Assembly: GCF_002761755.1 (NCBI RefSeq)
Contig: NZ_PEOG01000001.1
Coordinates: 1 to 50,983, forward strand
DNA: 50,983 bases
Origin: Roseateles chitinivorans
GTDB taxonomy: Bacteria; Pseudomonadota; Gammaproteobacteria; Burkholderiales; Burkholderiaceae_C
Direction of reading: 5' to 3'
Both the position numbers and the translations under genes were made by a program. Below are positions 16,227 through 24,699 of this stretch, in pieces (the stretch's first letter is position 1; every line of letters starts with the position of its first letter). The notes beneath the pieces were generated by a model that ran no database searches, was not told where the DNA came from, and saw only the letters and a list, made by a program, of their open reading frames with translations.

Positions 16227-16511
16227 TCAGGTTCCTGCTCGGGGAGAAAAAGCAGGAGCACGGCGTTCGCCGTCCAAAGCGAGCGTTGTGATGTAGAGAT
16301 CCACCCTGGCCTGCATCAATAGCCCTGCCGCTCTGTGGACAGCAAAGCGAGCGTCCCGATAAGCCGGCCCGCCCAACGGCGTTCTCTGCTGTTCAAGCCT
16401 CCGACAGAACGAGACGGCGTTGACCAAGTCGGTTGAGCATCGCTCTACTTCGACCACCGCATTGCGCATATCGCGTGCGTAGGCGGTCGAATACGCCGCT
16501 GGCAGCATCAT
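16227..16511 (-). CDS. Small hypothetical protein in a two-gene operon
   Basis: Predicted 94 residues, mostly helical: an early Tyr-rich stretch (AAYSTAYARDMRNAVVEVER), two cysteines (CSTDLVNAVSFC), then a long helix (AAGLLMQARVDLYITTLALDGERRAP). Its ATG overlaps the TGA of the gene upstream (ATGA, 16508-16511), so the two are translationally coupled and perhaps interact. No signal peptide or recognised domain. A toxin-antitoxin pair has this geometry, but I see no diagnostic motif. Confidence 0.55.
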   Translation of the reverse strand: MMLPAAYSTAYARDMRNAVVEVERCSTDLVNAVSFCRRLEQQRTPLGGPAYRDARFAVHRAAGLLMQARVDLYITTLALDGERRAPAFSPRAGT

Positions 16512-16735
16512 CTCCGCCTTGCGGCGCGGATCGCAGCGGTGGCGTCATGAATCTCCGCCAGCAGGTCCCACATCAACCGGTTTGCTTCGTCACGAAGGTG
16601 GTTGAGCCGGTCGAACTCAGTACGGGGTATCGCAGCCTTCGAGTGTCCGCAGACCTTCTCGAAGAGGAGCGTATGCGCCTCCGACGCAGCCCGCTCGGCT
16701 TCTTGCCAAGCACGAAACTTCCCGCCGTTTTGCAT
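16508..16735 (-). CDS. Small helical protein, paralogue of the gene at 15890
   Basis: Predicted 75 residues, KFRAWQEAERAASEAHTLLF, then EKVCGHSKAAIPRTEFDRLN and HLRDEANRLMWDLLAEIHDA with a basic tail (AAIRAARRR). The ribosome site CGGAGGTGCCGC before ATG 16735 mirrors that of the 15890 paralogue. It leads a coupled operon with the 94-residue gene. Function unknown; the basic tail might bind nucleic acid or simply end the helix. Inference only. Confidence 0.65.
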   Translation of the reverse strand: MQNGGKFRAWQEAERAASEAHTLLFEKVCGHSKAAIPRTEFDRLNHLRDEANRLMWDLLAEIHDATAAIRAARRR

Positions 16736-17068
16736 GCGGCACCTCCGATTCCGAGGTGCGTCAGCAGACTGACCGAGAGATGCTCAGCAACCGGGGCACA
16801 AAGTCCGGTCGCGTCAGGTATGAGGCCATGATAGCCCACGAGGTAGGCGCGCAATGAGGCGACGGACACGGGCACATGTAGAGCCGTGCCGAGCGGCGGC
16901 GGCCAGCGGCGGATCGCCATGGCCTGATCGCGCACAGCATCCTTTGATGCAGCGCGGCTGCCAAAGTGCACAGGTCTGCCTCTCTGCGCAGCGGTCGGCT
17001 GCTTCAGGCTCGGCACGATGAATCTAGGCAGCGCCGGGCAGATCGCCAGGAGGGTCTTCACCCAGCCT

Positions 17069-17092
17069 CGGCTGAGAGCGGACGTGCCAAAT
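17069..17092 (-). repeat. Dispersed short repeat, copy j (diverged)
   Basis: The plus strand reads GCTGAGAGCGGACGTGCC, sharing AGCGGAC with the family. It lies 110 bases upstream of the two-helix membrane protein. The 16736-17201 gap contains only this and the leader of the 16735 gene. Confidence 0.35.
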
Positions 17093-17201
17093 GTCCCGAA
17101 ACGCGGCTCGTGCTGAAATGCAAGCCGTCGAAGCTTCAGAGTCAAGAGTGTCGAGATCGGTCGCTTCGGCAGCTATTTACCGTACCGCATTTCTCCTTTG
17201 T

Positions 17202-17783
17202 ATGTCTCGTTCCCTACAAGTCACCGACACCACCGTTGTTATCCGCCCCGCGACGACGCCGATGTGGATGTGGCTGTTCGTGTTCGCGACCGGCTTGAGC
17301 TGGATGTTCTGGAAGTTCACGTTCTACGACACCAGCCTGAAGGCGCTCTTGCTCCTGTTGTTTCCTTCGGTGATGCTGCTGGCAGTGCTTGTGGACTTTG
17401 TCCAGGCACGTGCATTCGTCACGACCATCGATCGGGCGCGCAATCTCGTATTGATCGATCGTCTGCCACGATTCGGGCTTTCCGCGAAGCAGCAGAAATT
17501 TGCGCTGTCCGACTTCGCTGCCGTCGAGTCGCATTCGGCTGTAGTCGGTCGCTCGATGGTGTGCCGGGTGTCCCTGGTCACGACCGGATTCCGGTCGCTG
17601 GTTCTACTGAATGGCAGCGGTGGCTACGGTGCCAAGTCGTTTTGGCACGTGTCGATGCCAGTTGAGACGGAAGAGGCAGCGTCTGTGCGAGCCGCTGTGG
17701 CGAAGGTCTCCGGACTGACGGACATGGGGTATCGAGGAACGCTCGGACTCAGCGTGGTGGCGTATGAGCCGATCGACCCGTAG
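17202..17783 (+). CDS. Membrane protein with two N-terminal helices, unknown function
   Basis: Predicted 193 residues if started at ATG 17202 (MSRSLQVTDTTVVIRPAT); an in-frame ATG at 17091 would add 37 residues of unlikely composition. Two hydrophobic segments follow closely (MWMWLFVFATGLSWMFW at about 21-37, and LKALLLLLFPSVMLLAVLVDF at about 46-66). A cytoplasmic beta-rich domain of about 125 residues comes next (TTIDRARNLVLIDRLPRFGL; FALSDFAAVESHS; FRSLVLLNGSGG). This layout resembles small bacterial proteins with a PH-like domain after a membrane hairpin, but I cannot name a family. The ribosome site is poor. Confidence 0.6.
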   Translation: MSRSLQVTDTTVVIRPATTPMWMWLFVFATGLSWMFWKFTFYDTSLKALLLLLFPSVMLLAVLVDFVQARAFVTTIDRARNLVLIDRLPRFGLSAKQQKFALSDFAAVESHSAVVGRSMVCRVSLVTTGFRSLVLLNGSGGYGAKSFWHVSMPVETEEAASVRAAVAKVSGLTDMGYRGTLGLSVVAYEPIDP

Positions 17784-18177
17784 GGATGCCGGGCTCAGAT
17801 GCCTGCTGCCCGTTCCCAGCCGACACCCTAGCTTGTCTTACCCCCGGGACGTCGCTGCCGTTCAGCAGCCTCCCTGAGTGCGCTTTGACAATCTAGTCTT
17901 ACGGCGACGTCCGGTTGAATCCGCCCTGCGCAGCGGTGCGCGACATCGTGTGCCAAGTGTGCCAGCACAAGACTGCGTTCTCGCAAGGGTATCCCGCTTT
18001 CGCTCCGATGCCGCCGAAGCTTCAGGCTGCGAGCGGGCAGGTGTGGTTGCCGCTTCTAAACTCGGCACATGGGCTCATACTTCGGATCGCTCGACATTCA
18101 TGGCCGAGTCTGCAACCGGGATGCGAAGCGCTAAGCACGTCGATTCGATGCACACTCGCAAACGCTGGGAGGCGTCA

Positions 18178-18399
18178 ATGTCTGATTACTGGTTCCCAAG
18201 AAAGAGATTTGGATACGGCTGGGGTCTGCCTCAGAGGTGGCAAGGATGGGTGACGCTGGCTGCCTATCTCTCGTCTCTCGGAGGTCTTGCAGCGTTTCGC
18301 TCACCGAGCGCGCATCCCCTTGTCTTCTTCGGCCTCTCGGCCGCATTCACCGCGGGCTTTCTTTGCATCCTGGTTCGCAAAGGCGAGCCGCTAGGCTGA
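18178..18399 (+). CDS. Small two-helix membrane protein
   Basis: Predicted 73 residues from ATG 18178, with GGGAGG seven bases upstream. The start MSDYWFPRKRFGYGWGLPQR and WQGWVTLAAYL is a recognisable signature of small proteobacterial membrane proteins (Y-W-F-P-x-K-R-x-G-W-G-W-G-L-P, then W-Q-G-W). Two helices follow (about 24-42 and 48-66), and the protein ends KGEPLG. The function of this group is unknown. The 17784-18177 gap upstream shows nothing I can support beyond an isolated TTGACA at 17885 without a fitting -10. Confidence 0.65.
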   Translation: MSDYWFPRKRFGYGWGLPQRWQGWVTLAAYLSSLGGLAAFRSPSAHPLVFFGLSAAFTAGFLCILVRKGEPLG

Positions 18400-18488
18400 C
18401 CTGGAACGCGGCCCCAAAGGTCGATCGGCCCAACAGGGGCCAGGCAACGCCGCCGTGGTCGCCTTGACCGGTCGCGGCGATTGCGCCC

Positions 18489-19385
18489 TCACCCCCTCAA
18501 CCGCTCCACCGCAAGGTCAATGAACGCCCTCACCTTGCGCGACGCTCGCAGCCCCTGGTGCTGCAGCGCCTGCACCGGCACCGCGGGCGGAGCGAACTTC
18601 GAGAGCACCTCCACCAGCGCGCCGGAAGCGATCTGCTCTTCGACCATGTAGGACAGCACGCGGGTGAGGCCGAACCCCTCGCAGGCGGCGGCGATGGCGT
18701 GGTCGTTGCTGTTGGTGGCGAGCCGAGCCCGGATCGGCACGGCCATGGTCGGAGCGTCGACGCCCTCCCCCTCGCGGAACTTCCATTCGGATCCCGGCTC
18801 CAGGCCGCGCGCCGCGATCATCGAGTGCTTCGAAAGATCCTTCAGCTGCTTCGGTGTCCCGTGCCGCTTGAGGTAAGCAGGCGATGCGCACACGATCCGT
18901 CGCACGGTGGTCAGCGGCGTCGCCTGGAAGGAAGCGTCCGGCAGGTCGCCGATGCGGATTGCGACATCGACGTCCTCCCCGAGCAGGTTGACGTTGCGAT
19001 CGAGGAACCGGCATTCGACCTCCGCCTCCGGATACCGCGCCAGATAGGCCAGCACCACCTCGTTGAGTTTGAGCCGCCCATACATCACCGAGGCGCTGAC
19101 AACGAGCCTGCCTCTCACCGCACCGTGCGAGCCGCTGGCCGCCTGCTCGATCTCCTCCAGCTCGCCAAGCACGCGCCGGCAGTCCTGCGCGTAGCGCTCT
19201 CCGACCTCGGTGACCTTGACCACGCGCGTGGTGCGCAGCAGCAGGCGCACGTTCATTGCGGCTTCGAGCTCGCTCACCGCGCGGGTGACGACCGGCGCGG
19301 ACACCCCCAGCCGCCGCGCCGCCGCGGAGAACCCGCCCTCCTGAACAACGGCCACGAAGATGGCCATGGCATCCAACTTGTCCAT
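18489..19385 (-). CDS. LysR-family transcriptional regulator
   Basis: Predicted 298-residue regulator: N-terminal winged helix-turn-helix (about 4-63, with AIFVAVVQEGGFSAAARRLG and the recognition helix SAPVVTRAVSELEAAM), linker helix, and effector-binding domain (about 90-295, RGRLVVSASVMYGRL to FIDLAVERLRG). The subtype resembles the many proteobacterial LysR proteins that control divergent redox genes. It is divergent from the AhpD-like gene and the ferredoxin-reductase fusion, the likely targets. A dyad lies right in front of its start. Confidence 0.88.
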   Translation of the reverse strand: MDKLDAMAIFVAVVQEGGFSAAARRLGVSAPVVTRAVSELEAAMNVRLLLRTTRVVKVTEVGERYAQDCRRVLGELEEIEQAASGSHGAVRGRLVVSASVMYGRLKLNEVVLAYLARYPEAEVECRFLDRNVNLLGEDVDVAIRIGDLPDASFQATPLTTVRRIVCASPAYLKRHGTPKQLKDLSKHSMIAARGLEPGSEWKFREGEGVDAPTMAVPIRARLATNSNDHAIAAACEGFGLTRVLSYMVEEQIASGALVEVLSKFAPPAVPVQALQHQGLRASRKVRAFIDLAVERLRG

Positions 19386-19410
19386 ATCTTTCCTATTCCA
19401 GAAAGAGTCA
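19385..19410. promoter_or_regulatory. Candidate LysR operator
   Basis: Inverted arms CTTTC (19388-19392) and GAAAG (19401-19405), set in ATCTTTCCTATTCCAGAAAG, lie immediately upstream of the LysR start in the divergent region. The dimensions suit a LysR-type binding site (interrupted dyad, about 17 bases). Inference from position and symmetry. Confidence 0.4.
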
Positions 19411-19487
19411 TTTCCCAGCCGCGCCGATTCTCTCCGCGGACCGCGAGGGCCACCATCCGCTCACCCTCAACCCACCGGAGAACTTCC

Positions 19488-20039
19488 ATGAGCCGCATCA
19501 ATGTCGTCGAATCGTCCACCGCCACGCCCGAGCAGAAGGCGCTGCTGGACGCGATCCAGGGCCAGCTCGGCATGGTCCCCAACTTCCTGAAGGTCTTCGC
19601 CAACTCGACCACCGCGCTGCAAGCCTTCCTCGGCCTGTACGGCGTCGCCAACGGCGGCAGCCTTGATCCGCTGGACCGCGAGCGCATCGCGCTGGCGCTG
19701 GCGCAGCAGAACGGCTGCCAGTACTGCGTCTCGGCGCACACGGCGATCGGACGCAAGACCGGCCTGTCCGCCGAGGAGATCGCCGCGGCCCGCGCCGGCA
19801 CCAGTGACGACGACACCTCGGCCGCGATCCTGAAGTTCGCGCGCAGCCTGATGGAGAAACGCGGCGAGGTGTCCGCACTGGAGTTGACCGAGGTCCGCGC
19901 GGCCGGGGTCGACGAGGCGCAGATCGTCGAGATCATCACCCACGTCGGCATGAACTTCCTGACCAACATCCTGGGCAAGGCCAGCCTGGTCGAGATCGAC
20001 TTCCCGAGCGTCAAGCTCGAGCTGCCGGCCACGGCCTGA
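19488..20039 (+). CDS. AhpD-like carboxymuconolactone decarboxylase-family protein
   Basis: Predicted 183-residue all-helical protein. The AhpD-type redox centre is CQYCVSAH (Cys77, Cys80, His84) within LALAQQNGCQYC, preceded by the conserved acidic E/D-RE stretch (LDRERIALA). ATG 19488 follows ACCGGAG. Members of this group act as alkylhydroperoxidase partners or thiol peroxidases, cycling the CXXC disulphide. The next gene, 28 bases on, encodes a flavin/2Fe-2S reductase that could supply electrons. The cluster would then be a LysR-controlled defence against an oxidant or electrophile; that link is inference. Confidence 0.82.
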   Translation: MSRINVVESSTATPEQKALLDAIQGQLGMVPNFLKVFANSTTALQAFLGLYGVANGGSLDPLDRERIALALAQQNGCQYCVSAHTAIGRKTGLSAEEIAAARAGTSDDDTSAAILKFARSLMEKRGEVSALELTEVRAAGVDEAQIVEIITHVGMNFLTNILGKASLVEIDFPSVKLELPATA

Positions 20040-20067
20040 ACCTCCACATCGTCACCGGGAGTTCATC

Positions 20068-21696
20068 ATGGGACGCGCCTATTCCGACATCACCTTCACG
20101 CCGACGGTCCGCGACGTCCAGTCGGAGAAGGGCAGCCGCGAGCAGTACGCCTTCCTCGACACGATGAGCGACCGGGGCGATGCGCTGACGCCGCGCGAGG
20201 CGCAGTTCCTGGCCGAGGCCGATCACTTCTTCCAGGCCACGGTCAGCGAGACCGGCTGGCCCTACGTGCAGCACCGCGGCGGACCGAAAGGCTTCCTCAA
20301 GGTGCTGGACCCGCGGACCATCGGCTTCGCGGACTTCCGCGGCAACGTGCAGTACCTGAGCGTCGGCAACCTGCGCAAGGACGATCGCCTCTCGATGATC
20401 GTCGTCGACTATCCGAATCGGCGCCGGCTGAAGCTGCTCGGGCGCGTCGAGCTGGTCGAGGCCGGCGTCAGCGCGCAGGGCGACGCCGCCATCGCCGCGG
20501 TGAGCGATCCGTCCTACGGGGCAACCGTCGAGCGCGCTTTCCTGATCCGCATCGAAGGCTGGGACTGGAACTGCCCGCAGCACATCACGCCGCGTTTCAC
20601 CGAGACCGAAGTCGCGTCGCTCACCGCGCCGCTGCGCGCCCAGGTGCAGAAGCTGAAGTCGCAGCTGAGTGAAGCGAAGGCGGCGCTTGCCGCTTCGGCG
20701 GCGTCGAGCAGCACCAGCGCACCGCAATCGCTCGGCGACGGGCCGCTCGCGCTGACGATCTCCGGCGTGCGCCAGCTGACGCCCTCGGTGCGCGCGTTCG
20801 AGCTGAGGTCCGCCGACGGCTCGCCGTTGCCGACAGTGATCGCCGGGGCCCATCTCGACCTGCCGGTGCGTCTGGCCGACGGCACCGACTCGACGCGCAG
20901 CTACTCGATCGCATCGAGTCCGCATCGCACCGATGCCTACGAGATCGCGGTGCAGCGCGAGGCCGATGGACGAGGCGGCTCGGTGGCCGTGCATGAGGCG
21001 TTCACGCTCGGCTTGCGGCTCAACGCCTCGATGCCGAAACACCTCTTCTCGCTGGCGGAGACGCCGCATCGAGCGGTGCTGGTCGCTGGCGGCATCGGCA
21101 TCACGCCGATCAAGGCGATGGCGCACGCGCTCATCGCGCGCGGCTCGGAGTTCGAGCTGCACTACGCGGTGCGGTCGCGGACGCAGGCGCCGTTCCTGGG
21201 CGAGCTGATCGAGGCCTTCGGCGACCGGGTGAAGCTGCATGCGAAGGACGAAGGCCGCCGCCTCGATGTCGAAGCCCTGATGCTCGGCCTGGACGAATCC
21301 GACCATGTCTACGTCTGCGGGCCTTCGCGCCTGATCGACGCCGTGTCGGCGGCTGCGGAGTCGGCCGGCGTGGCTTCCGCGCGTGTGCATGCCGAGAAGT
21401 TCAGCGCGGACACGGCCAGGCCAGGGGATCGCGAGTTCGTCGTCCATCTGGTGCGCAGCGGCAAGGACATCGTCATACCGAAGGACCGCTCGATCCTCGA
21501 GGTCGCCGAAGCGCAAGGCATCCGGGTGCCGGCCTCGTGCCGCATCGGCAACTGCGGCACTTGCGCCACGCGGGTGGTCGCCGGGACACCGGCACATCGC
21601 GACGAGGTGCTCACCGATGCACAGAAGTCGGAGCAGCAGCTGATGTGCGTCTGCGTCTCCAGAGCCGATGGCGACGAGCTGACGCTCGATCTTTGA
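20068..21696 (+). CDS. PNPOx-like / flavodoxin-reductase-type / 2Fe-2S ferredoxin fusion protein
   Basis: Predicted 542-residue soluble electron-transfer enzyme with three parts. Residues 1-190 are a pyridoxamine-5'-phosphate-oxidase-like FMN-binding fold (FFQATVSETGWPYVQHRGGP, FADFRGNVQYLSVGNL). A helical Ala/Ser-rich linker (about 190-225) follows. Residues 226-450 form a ferredoxin-NADP-reductase unit with the flavin motif RSYSIASSP and a nucleotide site (VLVAGGIGITPIKAM, VYVCGPSRLIDAV). Residues 455-542 are a plant-type 2Fe-2S domain with Cys491, Cys496, Cys499 and Cys529 (C-x4-C-x2-C-x29-C). The last two parts match the oxygenase-reductase architecture of phthalate dioxygenase reductase. 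ATG 20068 follows GGGAG. It probably takes NAD(P)H electrons to its own FMN domain or to the AhpD-like neighbour. Confidence 0.88.
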   Translation: MGRAYSDITFTPTVRDVQSEKGSREQYAFLDTMSDRGDALTPREAQFLAEADHFFQATVSETGWPYVQHRGGPKGFLKVLDPRTIGFADFRGNVQYLSVGNLRKDDRLSMIVVDYPNRRRLKLLGRVELVEAGVSAQGDAAIAAVSDPSYGATVERAFLIRIEGWDWNCPQHITPRFTETEVASLTAPLRAQVQKLKSQLSEAKAALAASAASSSTSAPQSLGDGPLALTISGVRQLTPSVRAFELRSADGSPLPTVIAGAHLDLPVRLADGTDSTRSYSIASSPHRTDAYEIAVQREADGRGGSVAVHEAFTLGLRLNASMPKHLFSLAETPHRAVLVAGGIGITPIKAMAHALIARGSEFELHYAVRSRTQAPFLGELIEAFGDRVKLHAKDEGRRLDVEALMLGLDESDHVYVCGPSRLIDAVSAAAESAGVASARVHAEKFSADTARPGDREFVVHLVRSGKDIVIPKDRSILEVAEAQGIRVPASCRIGNCGTCATRVVAGTPAHRDEVLTDAQKSEQQLMCVCVSRADGDELTLDL

Positions 21697-21853
21697 ACGA
21701 AGAGCGCGCGAACCCGCAGCTCGCACGACCGGCCCTCGCGGACCAGTCTTTGGCGAGCATCTCCAACAGGCCCCGATTGCCCGACCCAGACTCCCCTTTT
21801 ACAGTGCGCTCGTCCGATGGCCTCCCGGTCATTGCTCGCGCAGGAGCACCCCG

Positions 21854-22834
21854 ATGAACGCATCCCGATGGGCGGTCCCCGCCTCCTACTTCAGCATGGT
21901 GCTGGGCCTGACCGGTCTGGGCAATGGCTGGCGCGTGGCGGCGCGCCTCTGGGGTATGCCGGCCTGGATTGGCGAGTCGGTCATGGCGGTCGCGGTCGGG
22001 GTGTGGGCGGTGCTGCTGGTCCGCTTCGCGATCAAGTGGATCGCCGTGCGCGACGAGGCCCGGGCCGAGGCCGCCCATCCGATCCTCTGCTGCTTCATCG
22101 CCCTTGTGCCGGTGGCGACGATGCTCGCCGGCATCGGCGTGCTGCCGCATGCGCACGGCCCGGGGGCAGTCCTGATCGTCGCCGGTGCGGCGGCGTCGCT
22201 TCTCTTCGGACTGTGGCGCCATGGTGGGCAGTGGCGTGGTGGACGCGACGACAAGGCGACGACGCCCGTGCTCTACCTGCCGACCGTCGGCGCCAACCTG
22301 GTGTCCGCGATCGCGATGTCGGCACTCGGCTGGCCGAGTTGGGGGCAGCTGTTCTTCGGCGCCGGCGTGCTGGCCTGGATCGTCCAGGAGTCCATCATCC
22401 TGAGCCGCCTGCTGACCGTCGATCCGTTGCCGCCCCTGCTGCGTCCCACCGTGGGCATCCAGATGGCGCCACCGGCGGTCGCGCTGCTGGCTTATGCGGC
22501 CGTCACCGTCGGCCCGCCGGACCTCATCGCCCGCATGCTGCTGGGTTACGCGATCGTGCAGGCGCTGATGGTGCTGCGGCTGATGCCATGGATCCGCCAG
22601 CCGTTCACGCTGTCCTACTGGGCGTTCACTTTCGGCGCGACCGCGATCTCCACCGGCACCATGCGCTTTGCCGAGCGCGGCCATGATCCGGTCTTCGCCA
22701 CGCTCGCTCCGGTGCTCTTCGCCATGAGCAACCTGGTGATCGCAGGGCTCTCCATCGCCTCGGTGCTGTGGGCGTTGCGGGCAAAGCGGGCAGCGGCAGC
22801 GGCGTCCGCCCCGGTCGCGCCGGCGGCGGGCTGA
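21854..22834 (+). CDS. tehA: TehA/SLAC1-family membrane channel
   Basis: Predicted 326-residue inner-membrane protein with about ten hydrophobic helices, the layout of the TehA/SLAC1 anion-channel family. The N-terminal VPASYFSMVLGLTGLGNGWR matches the start of TehA proteins (PA-Y-F-x-x-V-L-G-x-x-G-x-G-x-A-W-R). Aromatic residues lining the pore are expected in odd-numbered helices; FTFGATAISTGTM fits a late pore helix. TehA is linked to tellurite and disinfectant resistance when overexpressed. No tehB methyltransferase gene follows. It ends one base before the stop of the convergent truncated LysR gene. Confidence 0.85.
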   Translation: MNASRWAVPASYFSMVLGLTGLGNGWRVAARLWGMPAWIGESVMAVAVGVWAVLLVRFAIKWIAVRDEARAEAAHPILCCFIALVPVATMLAGIGVLPHAHGPGAVLIVAGAAASLLFGLWRHGGQWRGGRDDKATTPVLYLPTVGANLVSAIAMSALGWPSWGQLFFGAGVLAWIVQESIILSRLLTVDPLPPLLRPTVGIQMAPPAVALLAYAAVTVGPPDLIARMLLGYAIVQALMVLRLMPWIRQPFTLSYWAFTFGATAISTGTMRFAERGHDPVFATLAPVLFAMSNLVIAGLSIASVLWALRAKRAAAAASAPVAPAAG

Positions 22835-22835
22835 C

Positions 22836-23084
22836 TCAGGGCCGGTCGTCGAAGGGCGCGAAGACCTCCGCGACCCAGTCGACGAACAGCCTGAGCTTGG
22901 CGCTCAGGTGCCGGGAAGCGGGGTACACGACATACAGCGGATGACGCGGGCGCGTCCAGTCGCCAAGGATCGTGCGCAACGCGCCGGAGGCCAGATGCGG
23001 TGCCGCCGCGAAGCGGAAGGTCTGGCCGAGCCCAGCGCCCGACAGCAGCGCGTCGGTCGGTTGACGCGGGGCGCCCCGCCGATG
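22836..23084 (-). pseudogene. 3' remnant of a LysR-family regulator gene
   Basis: About 75 residues of the C-terminal effector domain of a LysR regulator remain: TDALLSGAGLGQTFRF, LASGALRTILGDW, then HPLYVVYPASRHLSAKLRLF and VDWVAEVFAP. Intact members are about 300 residues. The sequence breaks off just before the pyrC stop at 23105, with no helix-turn-helix in any frame, so the 5' three quarters are lost. A functional LysR would probably have controlled the convergent tehA or a gene now deleted. Confidence 0.75.
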
Positions 23085-23104
23085 CCGCGCGAAGGCGGCG
23101 GCGC

Positions 23105-24139
23105 TCAGTCGAGCTTCCAGCGCAGCGCCTCGCCGCCGCGAAGCGGCTTGAGCTGCGCGGCTTCGCCGAAGGGGACGGACTCGGGCAGCTTCCATTCCGT
23201 CCTGCGCAGCGTGACCTGCGTCGTGTTGCGCGGCAGGCCGTAGAAGTCGGCACCGTGGAAGCTGGCGAAGGCCTCGAGCTTGTCGAGCGCACCGGCGGCC
23301 TCGAAGGCCTCGGCGTAGAGCTCCAGCGCGGACAGCGCGGTGAAGCAGCCGGCGCCGCACACCGAGTTCTCCTTCATCACCGATGCATGCGGCGCGCTGT
23401 CGGTGCCAAGGAAGAACTTGGGGCTGCCGGAGGTCGCCGCCTGGATCAGCGCCAGGCGATGCTCCTCGCGCTTGAGCACCGGCAGGCAGTAGTAATGCGG
23501 CCGCAGCCCGCCCATGAAGATCGCGTTGCGGTTGTAGAGCAGGTGCTGCGGCGTCACCGTCGCGCCGGTGAAGCGCTCCGCCGCGGTCACGTACTGCGCC
23601 GCTTCCTTGGTCGTGATGTGCTCGAAGACCACCTTCAGCTCGGGGAAGTCCTTGCGCAGCGGCGTCATCACGCGATCGATGAAGAAGGCTTCGCGATCGA
23701 AGACATCGACGTCGCCGTCGGTGACCTCGCCATGCACCAGCAGCAGCAGGCCCGCCTTCTGCATCGCCTCCAGCGTCGCGTAGGTCTTGCGGATGTCGGT
23801 GACGCCGGCATCGCTGTTGGTCGTCGCGCCGGCCGGATAGAGCTTGAGCGCGACCACGCCGGCCGCCTTCGCGGCGGCGATCTCCTCGGGGCGCGTGCGG
23901 TCGGTCAGGTAGAGCGTCATCAGCGGCTCGAAGTCCACGCCCGCGGGCACGGCGGCGAGGATGCGCTCGCGGTAGGCCTGGGCCTGCTCGGCTGTCGTGA
24001 TCGGCGGCTTCAGGTTGGGCATCGCGATCGCGCGCGCGAACTGGCGCGCGGTGTACGGGACGACGCTCTGCAGCGCGGCACCGTCGCGCAGGTGCACGTG
24101 CCAGTCGTCGGGGCGGGTCAGGACAAGGGTTTCGCTCAT
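23105..24139 (-). CDS. pyrC: Dihydroorotase
   Basis: Predicted 344-residue enzyme for the third step of pyrimidine synthesis, carbamoyl-aspartate to dihydroorotate, about the size of E. coli PyrC. The metal-binding HVHLRDG lies at residues 14-20. The carbamylated lysine is in [17 protein letters not shown]. The later histidines are in LVHGEV and EHITT, and the catalytic aspartate is in GTDSAPH. The chosen start, ATG 24139, gives [20 protein letters not shown]; the open frame upstream is not conserved sequence. Nothing of the pyr pathway is adjacent. A truncated LysR remnant abuts its 3' end. Confidence 0.95.
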   Translation of the reverse strand: MSETLVLTRPDDWHVHLRDGAALQSVVPYTARQFARAIAMPNLKPPITTAEQAQAYRERILAAVPAGVDFEPLMTLYLTDRTRPEEIAAAKAAGVVALKLYPAGATTNSDAGVTDIRKTYATLEAMQKAGLLLLVHGEVTDGDVDVFDREAFFIDRVMTPLRKDFPELKVVFEHITTKEAAQYVTAAERFTGATVTPQHLLYNRNAIFMGGLRPHYYCLPVLKREEHRLALIQAATSGSPKFFLGTDSAPHASVMKENSVCGAGCFTALSALELYAEAFEAAGALDKLEAFASFHGADFYGLPRNTTQVTLRRTEWKLPESVPFGEAAQLKPLRGGEALRWKLD

Positions 24140-24699
24140 GGGGCAGGATTGTCGCACCGCCCCTTCCCAGCGTTCGCTGCGCTCCCGCGTTCGTCCGCCC
24201 GTGCCAGGTGACTGGTCACGCTTCGTGCTGACTCTGCGACATGGCGAAAAACCGCACGCCGGCACCATGTCCGATGCGATTTGCCACACACAGGGGCGAC
24301 CCGTGAGGCGACCACTGCCCGGAGCGCTGCGATGCGCGCCACTGACCTCGACCAGGTTCCTCCGCGGTGGATGCCGGGACGAGTGGCCTCGTCTCCGGGA
24401 ATCCGGAATGCGCCCTAATGCAGCTGTTGCCCAAAGCCGGGGGAAGATCCGGTGCGAATGGCAGCAGATGCCAGACTGAGAAATCAACAACTTACGCTTT
24501 GTCGCCGGGTCCCCGATGAGTAGCTGGTCACCCGCAGCCGCCTCCCCGCAACCGGCCTTCGGCCAGCCTCCGTCTTCCCGAGCTCGGCGGCGGCTAGGCA
24601 GCTGCAGTTCGAGCTGGGGCCTCGGCAGCTCGAGTCCCTGCTGGCAATCGGGCAGGCACCACACGCGTCCCAATGGCGGAGGGACGAGCTCGTAACCCG
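24140..24699. other. Intergenic stretch upstream of pyrC with no supported gene
   Basis: About 560 bases with no convincing gene on either strand. A GTG at 24703 overlaps the stop of the small frame at 24700-24909 and opens a minus-strand frame that runs into pyrC without a stop. Its composition (Arg/Pro-rich) looks like non-coding GC-rich DNA. Promoter elements of pyrC must lie here but I could not pick them out with confidence. Confidence 0.4.

Noticed and set aside
17885..17913. A sigma70 promoter starting at TTGACA 17885
   Set aside because: No acceptable -10 element at 16-18 bases; left unassigned.
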